Below, in pieces: positions 28,801 through 39,034 of a DNA stretch of 64,000 bases. The DNA is from an uncultured Verrucomicrobiales bacterium (GTDB lineage Bacteria > Verrucomicrobiota > Verrucomicrobiia > Verrucomicrobiales > Akkermansiaceae), in the NCBI GenBank assembly GCA_949373085.1, contig CASICJ010000023.1, positions 38,057 to 102,056 of the forward strand, written 5' to 3'. The notes below the pieces were generated by a model. The model was not told the DNA's origin. It did no database searches and worked only from the letters and a program-made list of their open reading frames with translations. Positions within the stretch are counted from its first letter, which is position 1. Each line of letters starts with the position of its first letter. Position numbers and translations under genes: made by a program.

Positions 28801-29521
28801 TGCTCTTGTTACCCCTTCAATTGGTAATGGCCAGACGGCTTCCATGTCAGGATGGGTCACGGGGCCTGGAACATTTGATTTCATCGCAGTCAATCTTGCA
28901 GAACCTGCTGATGTTCTGGAATTTCTTGTTGACGGGGTTTTGCTCGCCACAGGTCCAGGAGTTGGTTCTGGAGATGGCTTAGTGAACTTTTTCTCTCCGG
29001 GCGCAGCTGGTGTGATTCCTCCTGGACGTCACCGCATTCAACTTCGTTTCCGTAAGGATTTCACGGGAGCTGATGCCGCAATTCGGACGAGTATTGGCCT
29101 TCCTTTTGATGGCGCATTAATTGATGATATCAAGTTCACTCCTGATAACAACTTTGAAGCATTTGTCTCCCAGTATGGTACTGGGTTCGATCCGAACCCA
29201 GAATCTGATGCGGATGGAGATGGATATTCGAACCATCAGGAATATGCCTTTGGTGGTGATGTGTTAATTGCTGATATTCCTTCATACCTCCCTCAGTTGG
29301 TCGTGGATGGTGAACTCAGCTATATCGAGTATGGAATCGACTCTAGTCGTCCAGACCTGAATTACACCGCTCAGCAGTCCACTGATCTGGAAAACTGGCG
29401 GCCTGTGGAGCTTTCCAGCCTTCACAGACTTGAAGGTGACTACGAAGTCTACCGGATTCCGGTGATTGCCGCTCAGGGACGTCGACACCTCTATTATCGG
29501 GTTTTGGCGAGTGCTAAGTGA
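25880..29521 (+). CDS. Large secreted subtilisin-like (S8) protease with P-domain
   Basis: 1213 residues. A signal peptide is followed by an inhibitor-like propeptide (about 100-180: YVVKLANGASLQEVQQRCG), then the S8 catalytic domain with Asp238 (GVIDDG), His276 (THGTSVGS) and Ser473 (GGTSASAALVSG). A kexin/furin-type P-domain follows (VEHVELNATI, GTWLVRVTDR), then an Ig-like putative domain (LPPGLVYDANDQTISGTPT), two jelly-roll-like regions, and a C-terminal DADGDGYSNHQEYAFGG loop with YTAQQSTDLENW. The order protease plus P-domain is that of proprotein convertase-like bacterial S8 enzymes. The C-terminal module is shared with the preceding gene. Expected to act outside the cell or at the surface. 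Confidence 0.93.
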   Translation: MKKSSMTFLTLIALSGSSFGDSAASIVSGQASSAGSHQFSQGGLINNLTLCTYELCHLDESGRLKISPVAAGSISAIISQASEPGGEKYLVFYPSGEQRNPNARRILRTHYVVKLANGASLQEVQQRCGIHSMTLVREGSNLAICEEESAGKVLAQLARVAADPEVVTAEPVFSKKRFKRAIPSDPFYDTVDNPREDGAYQWNLSNIGVNGGVAGIDIKLEGALDRATGQGVTVGVIDDGLSIDHADLAANATGPHLNLLEGDLADPTTFDATLTHGTSVGSLIAAAFNNDEGISGVAPNATLSGIRLLGADGLTDDVAEAASLSFENDTIDVYNSSWGPDDAILDLEQPGPLTQAAFEDGSLFGRSRPSTPGNPNPAGLGNIFVWAAGDGGEIEDNSNYDGYANSKYTIAVGSIDDAGQRALYSEKGANLVVVAPSDGGAQSLLAASYGLDVDEDDNPIRTTEYIGDFGGTSASAALVSGVAAMMLEENEDLTWRDVQDILIRTAFKVDGENPEWVTNAAGIDFNHSYGAGLVDAAAAVQESFRVNSANDFLGEAVQHSRSAFFSSDSRGTAEEPTGVISDNTGRSLIASFDMTQAVDGTPFENLRVEHVELNATIITPNRADLEVVLISPNGTQSILAETNADHEEDSIFFWNFMTVRNWGEGSAGTWLVRVTDRISGNQAVLNNATLTINGSADPDAPVSQVPLLTSARFIDVNQGGVVDYILDTSGATEIQVANLPPGLVYDANDQTISGTPTEPGLSTITVVLTDAEGTQAEFPINVIVRPTSVALGDAVGLSGIPAIFEGNLPWDFEFTDTNDGDVDNPLSARSAVGLTDNQSSTFGFDGLAKGVLLFDWKTSSEEGADRLWVNLGGEVPQVWKAFISGERSWGRSAIMLPEERNNVRWTYTKNGAETEGEDRGLVDNVELMTMEKFIEELKSAGNIEGFDFELDSRALFLPTTLDGISPPQEGGAPSALVTPSIGNGQTASMSGWVTGPGTFDFIAVNLAEPADVLEFLVDGVLLATGPGVGSGDGLVNFFSPGAAGVIPPGRHRIQLRFRKDFTGADAAIRTSIGLPFDGALIDDIKFTPDNNFEAFVSQYGTGFDPNPESDADGDGYSNHQEYAFGGDVLIADIPSYLPQLVVDGELSYIEYGIDSSRPDLNYTAQQSTDLENWRPVELSSLHRLEGDYEVYRIPVIAAQGRRHLYYRVLASAK

Positions 29522-29581
29522 TTTTTGATATCCTGAATTCGATCATTTGACTATTTCTGGATTATTTAAATAATTTCAAAG

Positions 29582-29609
29582 GAACAGGGATATTCCCTGT
29601 TCTTTTTTT
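29582..29609 (+). terminator. Rho-independent terminator after the S8 protease gene
   Basis: Perfect 9-bp stem GAACAGGGA / TCCCTGTTC with a TAT loop followed by seven T. It ends only five bases before the rnd start codon. Confidence 0.9.
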
Positions 29610-29614
29610 GTTCC

Positions 29615-30670
29615 ATGGCTGCAGATCATTACATAAGCGTCGACGAGCTCATTGGGGCTCTGCCTTCTGGCGATGGTAGAGTCGGCTTGGATTTGGAAGC
29701 CAACAGTCTTTATAGATACTCTGAACGGATATGCCTCGTTCAGGTCTGTTATGGTAAGGAGGTTAAATTAATCGATCCCCTTGCGGAGGAGTCATTGGAT
29801 CCTTTGGTCGATTGGTTGGGCTCCGCTCGTATCTGGATGCATGGAGCAGATTATGATATGACGCTGATGCTCGGAGAATGGAAGATGGTTCCGCCAATGC
29901 TTTATGATACCCAGATTGCTGCTCAACTTCTGGGACATCAGCGATTTGGTTATGCGAGTTTAGTGGAGCAGTATTTCGGGGTCGAACTCTCGAAGAGTTC
30001 ACAAAAGGCTGACTGGGGAAAGCGGCCTCTCAGCTCAAAAATGCTCGAATACGCCTGCAATGATGTGCGATATCTTCTTCCGCTTGCACATGAAGTGGAA
30101 GCCAAGCTCAAGGAGCTAGGTCGCTACGAGTGGTTTCTAGAATCATGCGAGTCTGCTCAGACCCGTGTTAAGAAGCGGGAAGGTGAGGAAAAGGAATCTT
30201 GGAGAATTTCTGGTAGTGGTCGTCTGCAACCAACGGGGCTGAGGTTTCTGCATGCAATTTGGAATTGGCGGGACGGCGAGGCTGCTTCATGGAACCGACC
30301 CAGTTTTATGGTGGCTACCAATAAGCAATTAATTGCATGGGCAACTGATCTGGCTGAGGGGCGTGAGATCAATCTTCCTCCAAAGCTTCGTCCGGACCGT
30401 AGCCAACGATTGAGAGCGGCAATAAAAGAGGCAGAGGGGATTCCTGAATCTGAGTGGCCAATGAGGCCGAAAAGGGTTCGACAACGTTACGATGAAACTT
30501 TTGAGCAAAGGTTGAAGGAGATAATGGAAAACCGGAATCAAATTGCCGAGAATCTAGGTATTGACCCCTCGGTAATTGCTTCTCGTGGAGTACTTGAACA
30601 GATTGTTGCAGGTCGAGTAGACCCTGCTGATATTCTTCTTAAGTGGCAGCTGTCTTTGCTTGAATTGTAG
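29615..30670 (+). CDS. rnd: Ribonuclease D (3'-5' exoribonuclease, DEDDy with HRDC)
   Basis: 351 residues. The DEDD exonuclease domain lies in the first 200 residues: VGLDLEANSLYRY (Exo I), WMHGADYDMTLM (Exo II) and YACNDVRYLLPL (Exo III, with the Tyr of DEDDy). An HRDC-type helical domain follows (RFLHAIWNWRDGEAASWNRP). RNase D trims tRNA 3' ends. The conserved region begins within 20 residues of the ATG, so a much later start is unlikely. The terminator of the upstream gene ends just before the ATG and there is no Shine-Dalgarno sequence, so the mRNA may be leaderless or come by read-through. Confidence 0.9.
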   Translation: MAADHYISVDELIGALPSGDGRVGLDLEANSLYRYSERICLVQVCYGKEVKLIDPLAEESLDPLVDWLGSARIWMHGADYDMTLMLGEWKMVPPMLYDTQIAAQLLGHQRFGYASLVEQYFGVELSKSSQKADWGKRPLSSKMLEYACNDVRYLLPLAHEVEAKLKELGRYEWFLESCESAQTRVKKREGEEKESWRISGSGRLQPTGLRFLHAIWNWRDGEAASWNRPSFMVATNKQLIAWATDLAEGREINLPPKLRPDRSQRLRAAIKEAEGIPESEWPMRPKRVRQRYDETFEQRLKEIMENRNQIAENLGIDPSVIASRGVLEQIVAGRVDPADILLKWQLSLLEL

Positions 30671-30709
30671 AGTTGGACTTCCCGTTGATTTCGTGAGATT
30701 CTTAGAACA

Positions 30710-31108
30710 ATGGTCGATCTGGATAATGGCGTGATTCGGTTCACGTGCGAGCACTGTGAGGTTTCCCTTACCGTTGATGATTTTCTTGCTGGGGTCTCTG
30801 CTCCTTGCCCTTCTTGTGGTAAACCGACTAAGGCCCCAGATCACAGACCTAAAGGGGGGTCGTCCGATGTTTTTTCTGGCCGGAAGCCGCAGCAGCAAGT
30901 GGGCCGGCCGTCGGTGGGTCAGGGGGTGGAGCAAGGCCGTGATTGGGATACTGGCCGGCCGAGAAAGCAGCCGCGACGGGTGGTTTCAGAGGTTCAGGGG
31001 GAGCGCGAAGAAGTTGCGCTGGTGATTCGATTATTGGTGGTTGGAATGATTGTTTTGGCAGTAGTTCTGGCGGCTGGTTACTACGTATATCAGGCTTTCA
31101 ATTCCTGA
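30710..31108 (+). CDS. Zinc-ribbon protein with C-terminal membrane anchor
   Basis: 132 residues. Two CxxC knuckles (Cys13/Cys16 in FTCEHCEV and Cys33/Cys36 in APCPSCGK) form a zinc ribbon, then a basic Gly/Gln/Arg-rich linker, then one transmembrane helix near the C-terminus (VIRLLVVGMIVLAVVLAAGYYVY). The N-terminal ribbon should be cytoplasmic. Function unknown. It lies between rnd and gyrB on the same strand with spacings of 39 and 93 bases. Confidence 0.75.
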   Translation: MVDLDNGVIRFTCEHCEVSLTVDDFLAGVSAPCPSCGKPTKAPDHRPKGGSSDVFSGRKPQQQVGRPSVGQGVEQGRDWDTGRPRKQPRRVVSEVQGEREEVALVIRLLVVGMIVLAVVLAAGYYVYQAFNS

Positions 31109-31180
31109 TGATTCCTTCCTGGAAGAATCTGCGTGGAAAACACTTAAAATTCTCGAAACAACCTTGCCGGAATCTTCTAA

Positions 31181-33757
<2,577 letters not shown>

Positions 33758-33776
33758 TCGAACCCGATAATTTTTC

Positions 33777-36401
33777 ATGTCTGACGACCCCCAAGATCCT
33801 ACTCCAGCCCGCGACTTTGTTGAGTCAATTAATGTCGCCGACGAAATGTCGAAGTCCTTTTTGGACTACTCGATGTCCGTTATTATTTCCCGGGCTCTTC
33901 CCGATGCTCGGGACGGGCTTAAGCCATCGCAGAGACGATTGCTCTATGCGATGCACCATGATCTTTCTTTGTCTGCCTCCAAGGCCCACTTAAAGTGTGC
34001 CCGTATTGTGGGTGAGACTATGGGTAAATATCACCCGCATGGTGACGGTGCCATATATCCTACTCTAGTGAACATGGCGCAGCCGTGGACGATGCGTGAG
34101 ACACTGGTCAATGGTCAGGGTAACTTTGGATCGGTGGAAGGCGATGCGCCTGCCGCCATGCGATATACCGAGGCCCGTTTGACTTATATGGGATCAGCAA
34201 TGATGACTGATCTCGAAAAGGAGACGGTAGATCATCAAACGACTTACGACGAAAATAGTAAGGAGCCTGTCGTGCTTCCGGCGGCAATCCCCAATCTGTT
34301 GGTGAATGGTGGAACTGGAATCGCGGTCGGAATGGCTACTAATATTCCGGCCCATAATATGGGAGAGGTGATCAATGGTGTCTGTGCACGAATCGATAAC
34401 CCCTACATCACCGTTGATGAAATCAAGGAATACATCAAGGGGCCCGATTTTGCCTCGGCATGTGAGATTCGTGGGTATAAGGGGATCGACAACTACTTTA
34501 GAACGGGACGTGGCAGCATCAAAATGCGTGGTGTTATGGAGGTCACTGAGAGTAAGACCGGGGCCAGTCAGATCATGATTCGGCAGGTGCCACATGGTGT
34601 GAACCGTGCGACTCTTCAAGTGCGAATTGCCGAACTCGTTCGTGACAAGATCTTGGTTGATATCTCCGGAATGCGTGACCTTTCGGCAGATGATACCTGC
34701 ATTGAGATCACTTTGAAGCGCGATGCGAGACCGCAGGTCGTGGTGAACCAGATTTTCAAACTAACTGCCATGGAGACTTCCTTTGGAGTCAATATGCTGG
34801 CAATTCACGAGCGGCGTCCCAAGCAGTTCGGTGTGCTCGATGCTCTCGATGCCTTTATTGAGCACCGCCGCGAGGTGGTGATTCGTCGGACTCGTTTCCT
34901 TTTGCGTAAGGCGGAGGAGCGGGCCGAGAACCTTGAAGCCTATCTTCTTGCAATGGGTCATCTCGATGACTTCATCAAGATGATTCGTGATTCAAAAAAT
35001 CGTGATGAAGCGCGTCAAAAGATTAAGGCATACCACTTTGATCTCCCGATTGCAGAAGCTCTAGGTGTTTTGATCCGAAGCCAGCCAAGCATCGTCGGTG
35101 ACAAATATATTTTTACGGACCGCCAGGTGAATGCCATTCTTGAATTACGGCTTTATCAGCTGACCTCGATGGAGCAGGACAAGATCAAGTCCGAATACGA
35201 TTCTATTATTGAGGATATCAAAGATCTTCTCGACATTCTTGCTCGGGAGGAGCGAGTGCTCACCATTATTAAGAATGAGCTTCTCGAGATTAAAGAAAAG
35301 CATGCCACTCCACGTCGCTGCCCGATTCTTCCCGATGAAGGGGAGATTGCTATCGAGGATTTGATTTCCAATGACGGCATGATCGTGACTCTGAGTAACC
35401 GTGGGTATATCAAGCGAACGGCTGCCAGCGAATACCGGGTGCAGGCCCGTGGAGGAAAAGGAGTGAAGGGAATGGTCACCCAAAAGTCTTCGGACGAGGA
35501 GGAGAACGATTTTGTTGAGCATCTCTTTACAGCTCAAGCCCATGACTACCTCATGTTCTTTACCAACACTGGCAGGGTTTATGTGGAGCGTGTTTATGGG
35601 TTGCCGGAAGGTTCTCGTGCTTCGAAAGGCCGAAGCATTAAGAACGTTCTTGATCTTCAGCCAGAGGAGGCGATTGCGGCAGTTCTCCGACTTGAATATA
35701 CTACTGATGAAGAGAGTGGCGATGACATTACCTTCCGCGAGGATGCCGGAAATGTCTTCTTCGCCACTCGTTCTGGTAAGGTTAAGAAGACGAGCCTCTT
35801 TGATTTCAAGAACTACCGGAAGGCTGGAACAATTGCGATCAAGTTGGACGAAGGTAATGAATTGATCGGAGTGCGCCTGACATCAGGGAAGAACGACGTG
35901 ATGCTCGTGACTCACCGTGGCATGAGTGTTCGCTTCAATGAAGAGCAGGCACGGACGATGGGCCGGAACTCCGCTGGTGTTCGTGGAATTAAACCCCGTG
36001 AAGGAGACTTCGTTGTTGGTTTGGCAGTCGTGAATGATGATGCCCGTCTTTTGGTAGCGTCTGAAAATGGGCTTGGTAAACGAACTCCGTTTGGTGACTA
36101 CATGGCCAAGAATCGCGGGGGTATTGGAATGCTCACGATGAAGTGCACCGAGAAAACTGGTCCGGTAGTTGGGAGCTTGTCGGTCGAGGAAGCTGACGAA
36201 CTGATGCTGATGACTGATGGAGGCCAGAGTATTAGGATTAGAGTGTCTGACGTTCGAGAGACTGGACGTAATGCACAAGGCGTCAAATTGGTGACTCTGA
36301 ATAAAGGTGAAAAACTTCAGGCGGTGGCCCGTGTGATGCCGGACGATGAATCTGAAGATGGTGAAACAGAGGTAGCCGAAGATTCGGGATCTGATTCATA
36401 A
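33777..36401 (+). CDS. gyrA: DNA gyrase subunit A
   Basis: 874 residues. The breakage-reunion domain has the active-site Tyr130 in AMRYTEARL. The C-terminal beta-pinwheel has a clear GyrA box (QARGGKGVKG), which marks gyrase rather than topoisomerase IV. An acidic tail (DDESEDGETEVAEDSGSDS) ends the protein. In the quinolone-resistance region the sequence is HPHGDGAIYPTLV: Gly91 and Pro95 stand where E. coli has Ser83 and Asp87. It is co-transcribed with gyrB and followed by a terminator. Confidence 0.97.
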   Translation: MSDDPQDPTPARDFVESINVADEMSKSFLDYSMSVIISRALPDARDGLKPSQRRLLYAMHHDLSLSASKAHLKCARIVGETMGKYHPHGDGAIYPTLVNMAQPWTMRETLVNGQGNFGSVEGDAPAAMRYTEARLTYMGSAMMTDLEKETVDHQTTYDENSKEPVVLPAAIPNLLVNGGTGIAVGMATNIPAHNMGEVINGVCARIDNPYITVDEIKEYIKGPDFASACEIRGYKGIDNYFRTGRGSIKMRGVMEVTESKTGASQIMIRQVPHGVNRATLQVRIAELVRDKILVDISGMRDLSADDTCIEITLKRDARPQVVVNQIFKLTAMETSFGVNMLAIHERRPKQFGVLDALDAFIEHRREVVIRRTRFLLRKAEERAENLEAYLLAMGHLDDFIKMIRDSKNRDEARQKIKAYHFDLPIAEALGVLIRSQPSIVGDKYIFTDRQVNAILELRLYQLTSMEQDKIKSEYDSIIEDIKDLLDILAREERVLTIIKNELLEIKEKHATPRRCPILPDEGEIAIEDLISNDGMIVTLSNRGYIKRTAASEYRVQARGGKGVKGMVTQKSSDEEENDFVEHLFTAQAHDYLMFFTNTGRVYVERVYGLPEGSRASKGRSIKNVLDLQPEEAIAAVLRLEYTTDEESGDDITFREDAGNVFFATRSGKVKKTSLFDFKNYRKAGTIAIKLDEGNELIGVRLTSGKNDVMLVTHRGMSVRFNEEQARTMGRNSAGVRGIKPREGDFVVGLAVVNDDARLLVASENGLGKRTPFGDYMAKNRGGIGMLTMKCTEKTGPVVGSLSVEEADELMLMTDGGQSIRIRVSDVRETGRNAQGVKLVTLNKGEKLQAVARVMPDDESEDGETEVAEDSGSDS

Positions 36402-36424
36402 ATCGAGAGCTTGATGAAATTTCA

Positions 36425-36456
36425 GGGTGGGGGTAATGATTTCCACCACCCTTTTT
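36425..36456 (+). terminator. Terminator after gyrA
   Basis: GGGTGG and CCACCC arms around a loop of about 15 bases, followed by TTTTT, 24 bases after the gyrA stop. Confidence 0.7.
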
Positions 36457-36457
36457 C

Positions 36458-36629
36458 ATGACAAAAGAGAGCTGGATAGCTTATCTTGCCGCTGCTTGGT
36501 GATGATCGAAAAGGGGATCTTGAGGTTTTCTATCACGGGAGCAGGCCTCAATCAGGATTCACGAGTCTTTCGGATCTCATCGCGCTATTGAACAAGGACA
36601 TCGATTATTTTGTGGAAAGAAATCGCTGA
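36458..36629 (+). pseudogene. Broken small ORF after gyrA
   Basis: ATG 36458 gives MTKESWIAYLAAAW and stops. One base out of frame the DNA from 36480 reads on as LGDDRKGDLEVFYHGSRP and then LSDLIALLNKDIDYFVERNR, stopping at 36629, with protein-like composition and no own start. One extra base near 36485-36495 would explain it; the restored product would be about 55-58 residues. No family recognised. It could also be chance. Confidence 0.3.
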
Positions 36630-36678
36630 AACCTTTCGCTGGAGGGGGAGCCTGAATTATGCTAGAATAAAAAAAGTT

Positions 36679-37422
36679 ATGAAACATAGTTTTCTCAGCG
36701 CGCTTGGTTTTTGTGCCCTGGCTTTTTCCGCCAGTGCTCAGGATAATCCTCCGAAACACATTCGCTTTCTCGCTTTGGGTGAGCTGCCTGTCTGGAGAGA
36801 AGAGTTAAAGGATGGAGTAAGAAAGGGTATCAAACCACCAGAGGGCTCGGTTCCCCCAGCAGGTACGGCTCTTCTTTCTGGAGATCAGGCGATTCCTTTT
36901 AAAATGACACTGCGTGCCTTCACTAATGTTCTCACCATGGCTCCGACTACTCCCAAGTTGGAAATCAGAAAGGGTAAGGACGCGGCAGCGACTCCTTGGC
37001 TTTCTGCGCGCAGGCCAGCGGCCCCATTGAGTCTTGGTGTTCTTTTCCGCGATCCAGCTACGATGAGTTGGAATAACCCTAAGATGTTGCTTCTTAAGGA
37101 CGATCCTTCGGCTCTCAAACCGGGTGAGATACGGTTTGTTAATGTTTCCGACAAAACAGTACTGGTTAAATTGGGAACGAAAGCTTTTGGAATTCCACCT
37201 GGGAAGACAGCGACCAAGCCAATCAAGGAGGGACGGACGCCGATTCTTGTGGGGTATCTTGATGGGAAGACCCAAAAAGAAATTTGGGAAAACCAGCTCA
37301 AAGTTTTAAGCAATCAGAGGGTTCAGTGCTTTTTTTATAAGGCTCAAAATCCGAGGGCAACAGGTGCAGTGAGATTTTACTTTGCACCGGAGCCGGTGCC
37401 TAGAGTGCCAAAAAATTCTTAA
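36679..37422 (+). CDS. Secreted protein of unknown function
   Basis: 247 residues from the ATG at 36679, which opens a clear signal peptide (MKHSFLSALGFCALAFSASA, cleavage before QDNPP). The open frame continues upstream to 36610 but that part is not signal-like. The mature protein is small and beta-rich. SLGVLFRDPATMSWNN and IRFVNVSDKTVLVKLG suggest an immunoglobulin-like or jelly-roll fold. No catalytic motif seen. I do not recognise the family; a lineage-specific periplasmic protein is likely. Confidence 0.7.
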   Translation: MKHSFLSALGFCALAFSASAQDNPPKHIRFLALGELPVWREELKDGVRKGIKPPEGSVPPAGTALLSGDQAIPFKMTLRAFTNVLTMAPTTPKLEIRKGKDAAATPWLSARRPAAPLSLGVLFRDPATMSWNNPKMLLLKDDPSALKPGEIRFVNVSDKTVLVKLGTKAFGIPPGKTATKPIKEGRTPILVGYLDGKTQKEIWENQLKVLSNQRVQCFFYKAQNPRATGAVRFYFAPEPVPRVPKNS

Positions 37423-37449
37423 ATATTTTTTTTAAAGAGCGTTTTTATG

Positions 37450-37600
37450 ATGGATCAATTTTCTCTTGCTGGAGATTGATCCATCTTTGGGTTCGACAGG
37501 AATAATCTGCCTGCAGGCTCACGATGAGGTTGTGTTTACTTTGTAAAATACTACTGGTGCTAATTTGCTGAAACTACTTAAGGGCTTGGAGCCTTAAGCT
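37450..37600 (+). ncRNA. tmRNA-like 5' segment (doubtful)
   Basis: After a 9-bp hairpin (TGGATCAAT / ATTGATCCA, 37451-37483) comes TTTGGGTTCGACAGG. The TTCGACAGG core is the hallmark of the tmRNA 5' end. Further points in favour are GCAGGCTCACGATGAGG, then TTTGTAAAATAC, then a possible resume codon GCT-AAT (37559), and a strong hairpin CTTAAGGGCT / AGCCTTAAG at 37577-37598 that could be P5. Against it, the tag frame would end without the usual Leu-Ala-Ala, and no T-arm or CCA 3' half is visible before the gap gene. It could be a remnant, a different RNA, or chance. Confidence 0.3.
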
Positions 37601-37732
37601 GGAAAATCTTTTATTTCAAGGTGATGAGGTTCTTTGATCTCGTTGAGCGGGATATTTTTTTAGGGAGGGGATTTAGCTTTTTTCGTTGGATTCGCTGGGA
37701 AGTCACCATTTCTGAATCATTTCGGGCGAACC

Positions 37733-37760
37733 TTGACGGGGAGGGACTCGCCTGCATAAT
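37733..37760 (+). promoter_or_regulatory. Sigma-70-type promoter of gap
   Basis: TTGACG, 16-base spacer, CATAAT. It matches 5 of 6 consensus bases in each box and lies 65 bases upstream of the gap start codon. Confidence 0.75.
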
Positions 37761-37766
37761 GCCGCC

Positions 37767-37794
37767 GTTTTCCCACCAAATAGGTTGGGAAAAC
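37767..37794 (+). promoter_or_regulatory. 5'-UTR hairpin of gap mRNA
   Basis: GTTTTCCCACC / GGTTGGGAAAAC forms an 11-bp stem with one bulged T and an AAATA loop. It starts seven bases after the -10 box, so it would be at or very near the mRNA 5' end. A role in transcript stability or regulation is inferred. Confidence 0.6.
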
Positions 37795-37824
37795 GACCAA
37801 CCCTAATAATCCTAGGAAAGACCC

Positions 37825-38827
37825 ATGGCAAATTACGCAATTAATGGATTCGGCCGCATTGGCCGGATGGTGCTTCGTTCAATGACTGATGACGAACTTA
37901 AGAAAGTCGTCGCTATCAACGACCTCACCGATAACAAGACCCTCGCTCACCTTCTCAAATATGACTCTTCGCAGGGCCAGTTCGCTCGCGAAGTGAGCTA
38001 CGATGACGGCCATATCATTGTCGATGGACACAAAATTCACGCAACAGCCGAGCGGGATCCCGCCAATCTGCCATGGGGTGATTGGAATGCCGACGTCATT
38101 CTTGAGTCCACTGGATTCTTTTGCAGTCGTGAGGGTGCTTCCAAGCATCTCTCGGCTGGGGCCAAGAAGGTTCTCATTTCTGCTCCTGCCTCTGATCCTG
38201 ACCTCACGATGTGTCTCGGAATCAATGACAATGAATATGATGCAGCGAATCACCACATCGTTTCCAATGCATCTTGCACCACCAACTGCCTGGCGCCTCT
38301 TGCTAAGATTCTCAACGACAAGTGGGGCCTTAAGCGTGGCTTCATGAGCACCATTCACAGCTACACCGGTGACCAAAGTCTTCTTGATGCTCCTCACGGT
38401 GATCTTCGTCGTGCTCGTTCCGCTGCTGAGAACATCATTCCTTCTTCCACTGGCGCCGCCCGCGCGATTGGCCTCGTCATTCCCGAGTTGAATGGAAAAC
38501 TCAATGGAGGTGCTTTCCGTGTTCCAACTCCTACCGGCTCATTGACCGATCTGGTTGCTGAACTTGGTGCTGACGTCACTGCTGAAGAAGTGAATGCTGC
38601 TTTCAAGGAAGCTGCCGAAGGTCCTCTTAAAGGGATTCTTCATTACAGCGAGATGCCACTCGTTCTTCAGGACATCGTGGGTGATCCTCACAGCTCGATC
38701 TTCGACAGTGGATCTGACCACCGTTATCGATGGCAATATGGTGAAAGTCTGCTCATGGTATGACAATGAGTGGGGTTATTCCAACCGCGCTGCTGACGCC
38801 ATGAAGATGCTCGGCGACTCCCTCTAG
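37825..38827 (+). CDS. gap: Glyceraldehyde-3-phosphate dehydrogenase, frameshifted near the 3' end
   Basis: Glycolytic GAPDH. The N-terminal NAD fold ([14 protein letters not shown]), catalytic Cys151 ([13 protein letters not shown]) and His178 (HSYTGDQ) are intact. As written, the frame stops at 38763 (312 residues) after turning into nonsense beyond [12 protein letters not shown]. One base out of frame the missing end is present: [11 protein letters not shown], then [16 protein letters not shown], stopping at 38827. Removing one base at about 38716 (GGATCT-G-ACC) restores a 333-residue protein, the normal length. No slippery motif is visible. Either an assembly error or a true mutation. Without the end the enzyme loses NAD-contact residues. 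It has its own promoter and terminator. Confidence 0.9.
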
Positions 38828-38856
38828 GATCCTCGAATTTCAATTACTTTCAAGAG

Positions 38857-38887
38857 GCCCGACTGAGCAATCAGTCGGGCTTTCTTT
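38857..38887 (+). terminator. Terminator after gap
   Basis: Perfect 10-bp stem GCCCGACTGA / TCAGTCGGGC, GCAA tetraloop, then TTTCTTT. Confidence 0.9.
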
Positions 38888-38994
38888 ATACTGGTTATTG
38901 AGAGCGGGTCGCGATAAGTGGAAAAGGCAGCATTGGGGAGGGGTTAAATTCCCGATGGAAGCGCTGAGTGGAATCAATCTTGAGGCTTTTTTTA

Positions 38995-39022
38995 TTGGAC
39001 AGAACCGTGCTTCAACGATAAT
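38995..39022 (+). promoter_or_regulatory. Candidate promoter of tRNA-Met
   Basis: TTGGAC, 16-base spacer, GATAAT, ending 12 bases before the tRNA. The -10 box is good and the -35 box moderate. Confidence 0.5.
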
Positions 39023-39034
39023 TCACCGCCCAGC

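Noticed and set aside
37440..37500. Permuted (two-piece) tmRNA, because the TGGATCAAT/ATTGATCCA stem could be an acceptor stem
   Set aside because: No CCA in the loop and no T-arm upstream; the stem more likely belongs to a terminator or RNA hairpin.
38700..38760. Programmed +1 frameshift in gap
   Set aside because: The shift site (GGA TCT GAC) has no stop or rare-codon pause in the zero frame and no slippery repeat; programmed shifting in GAPDH is not known.
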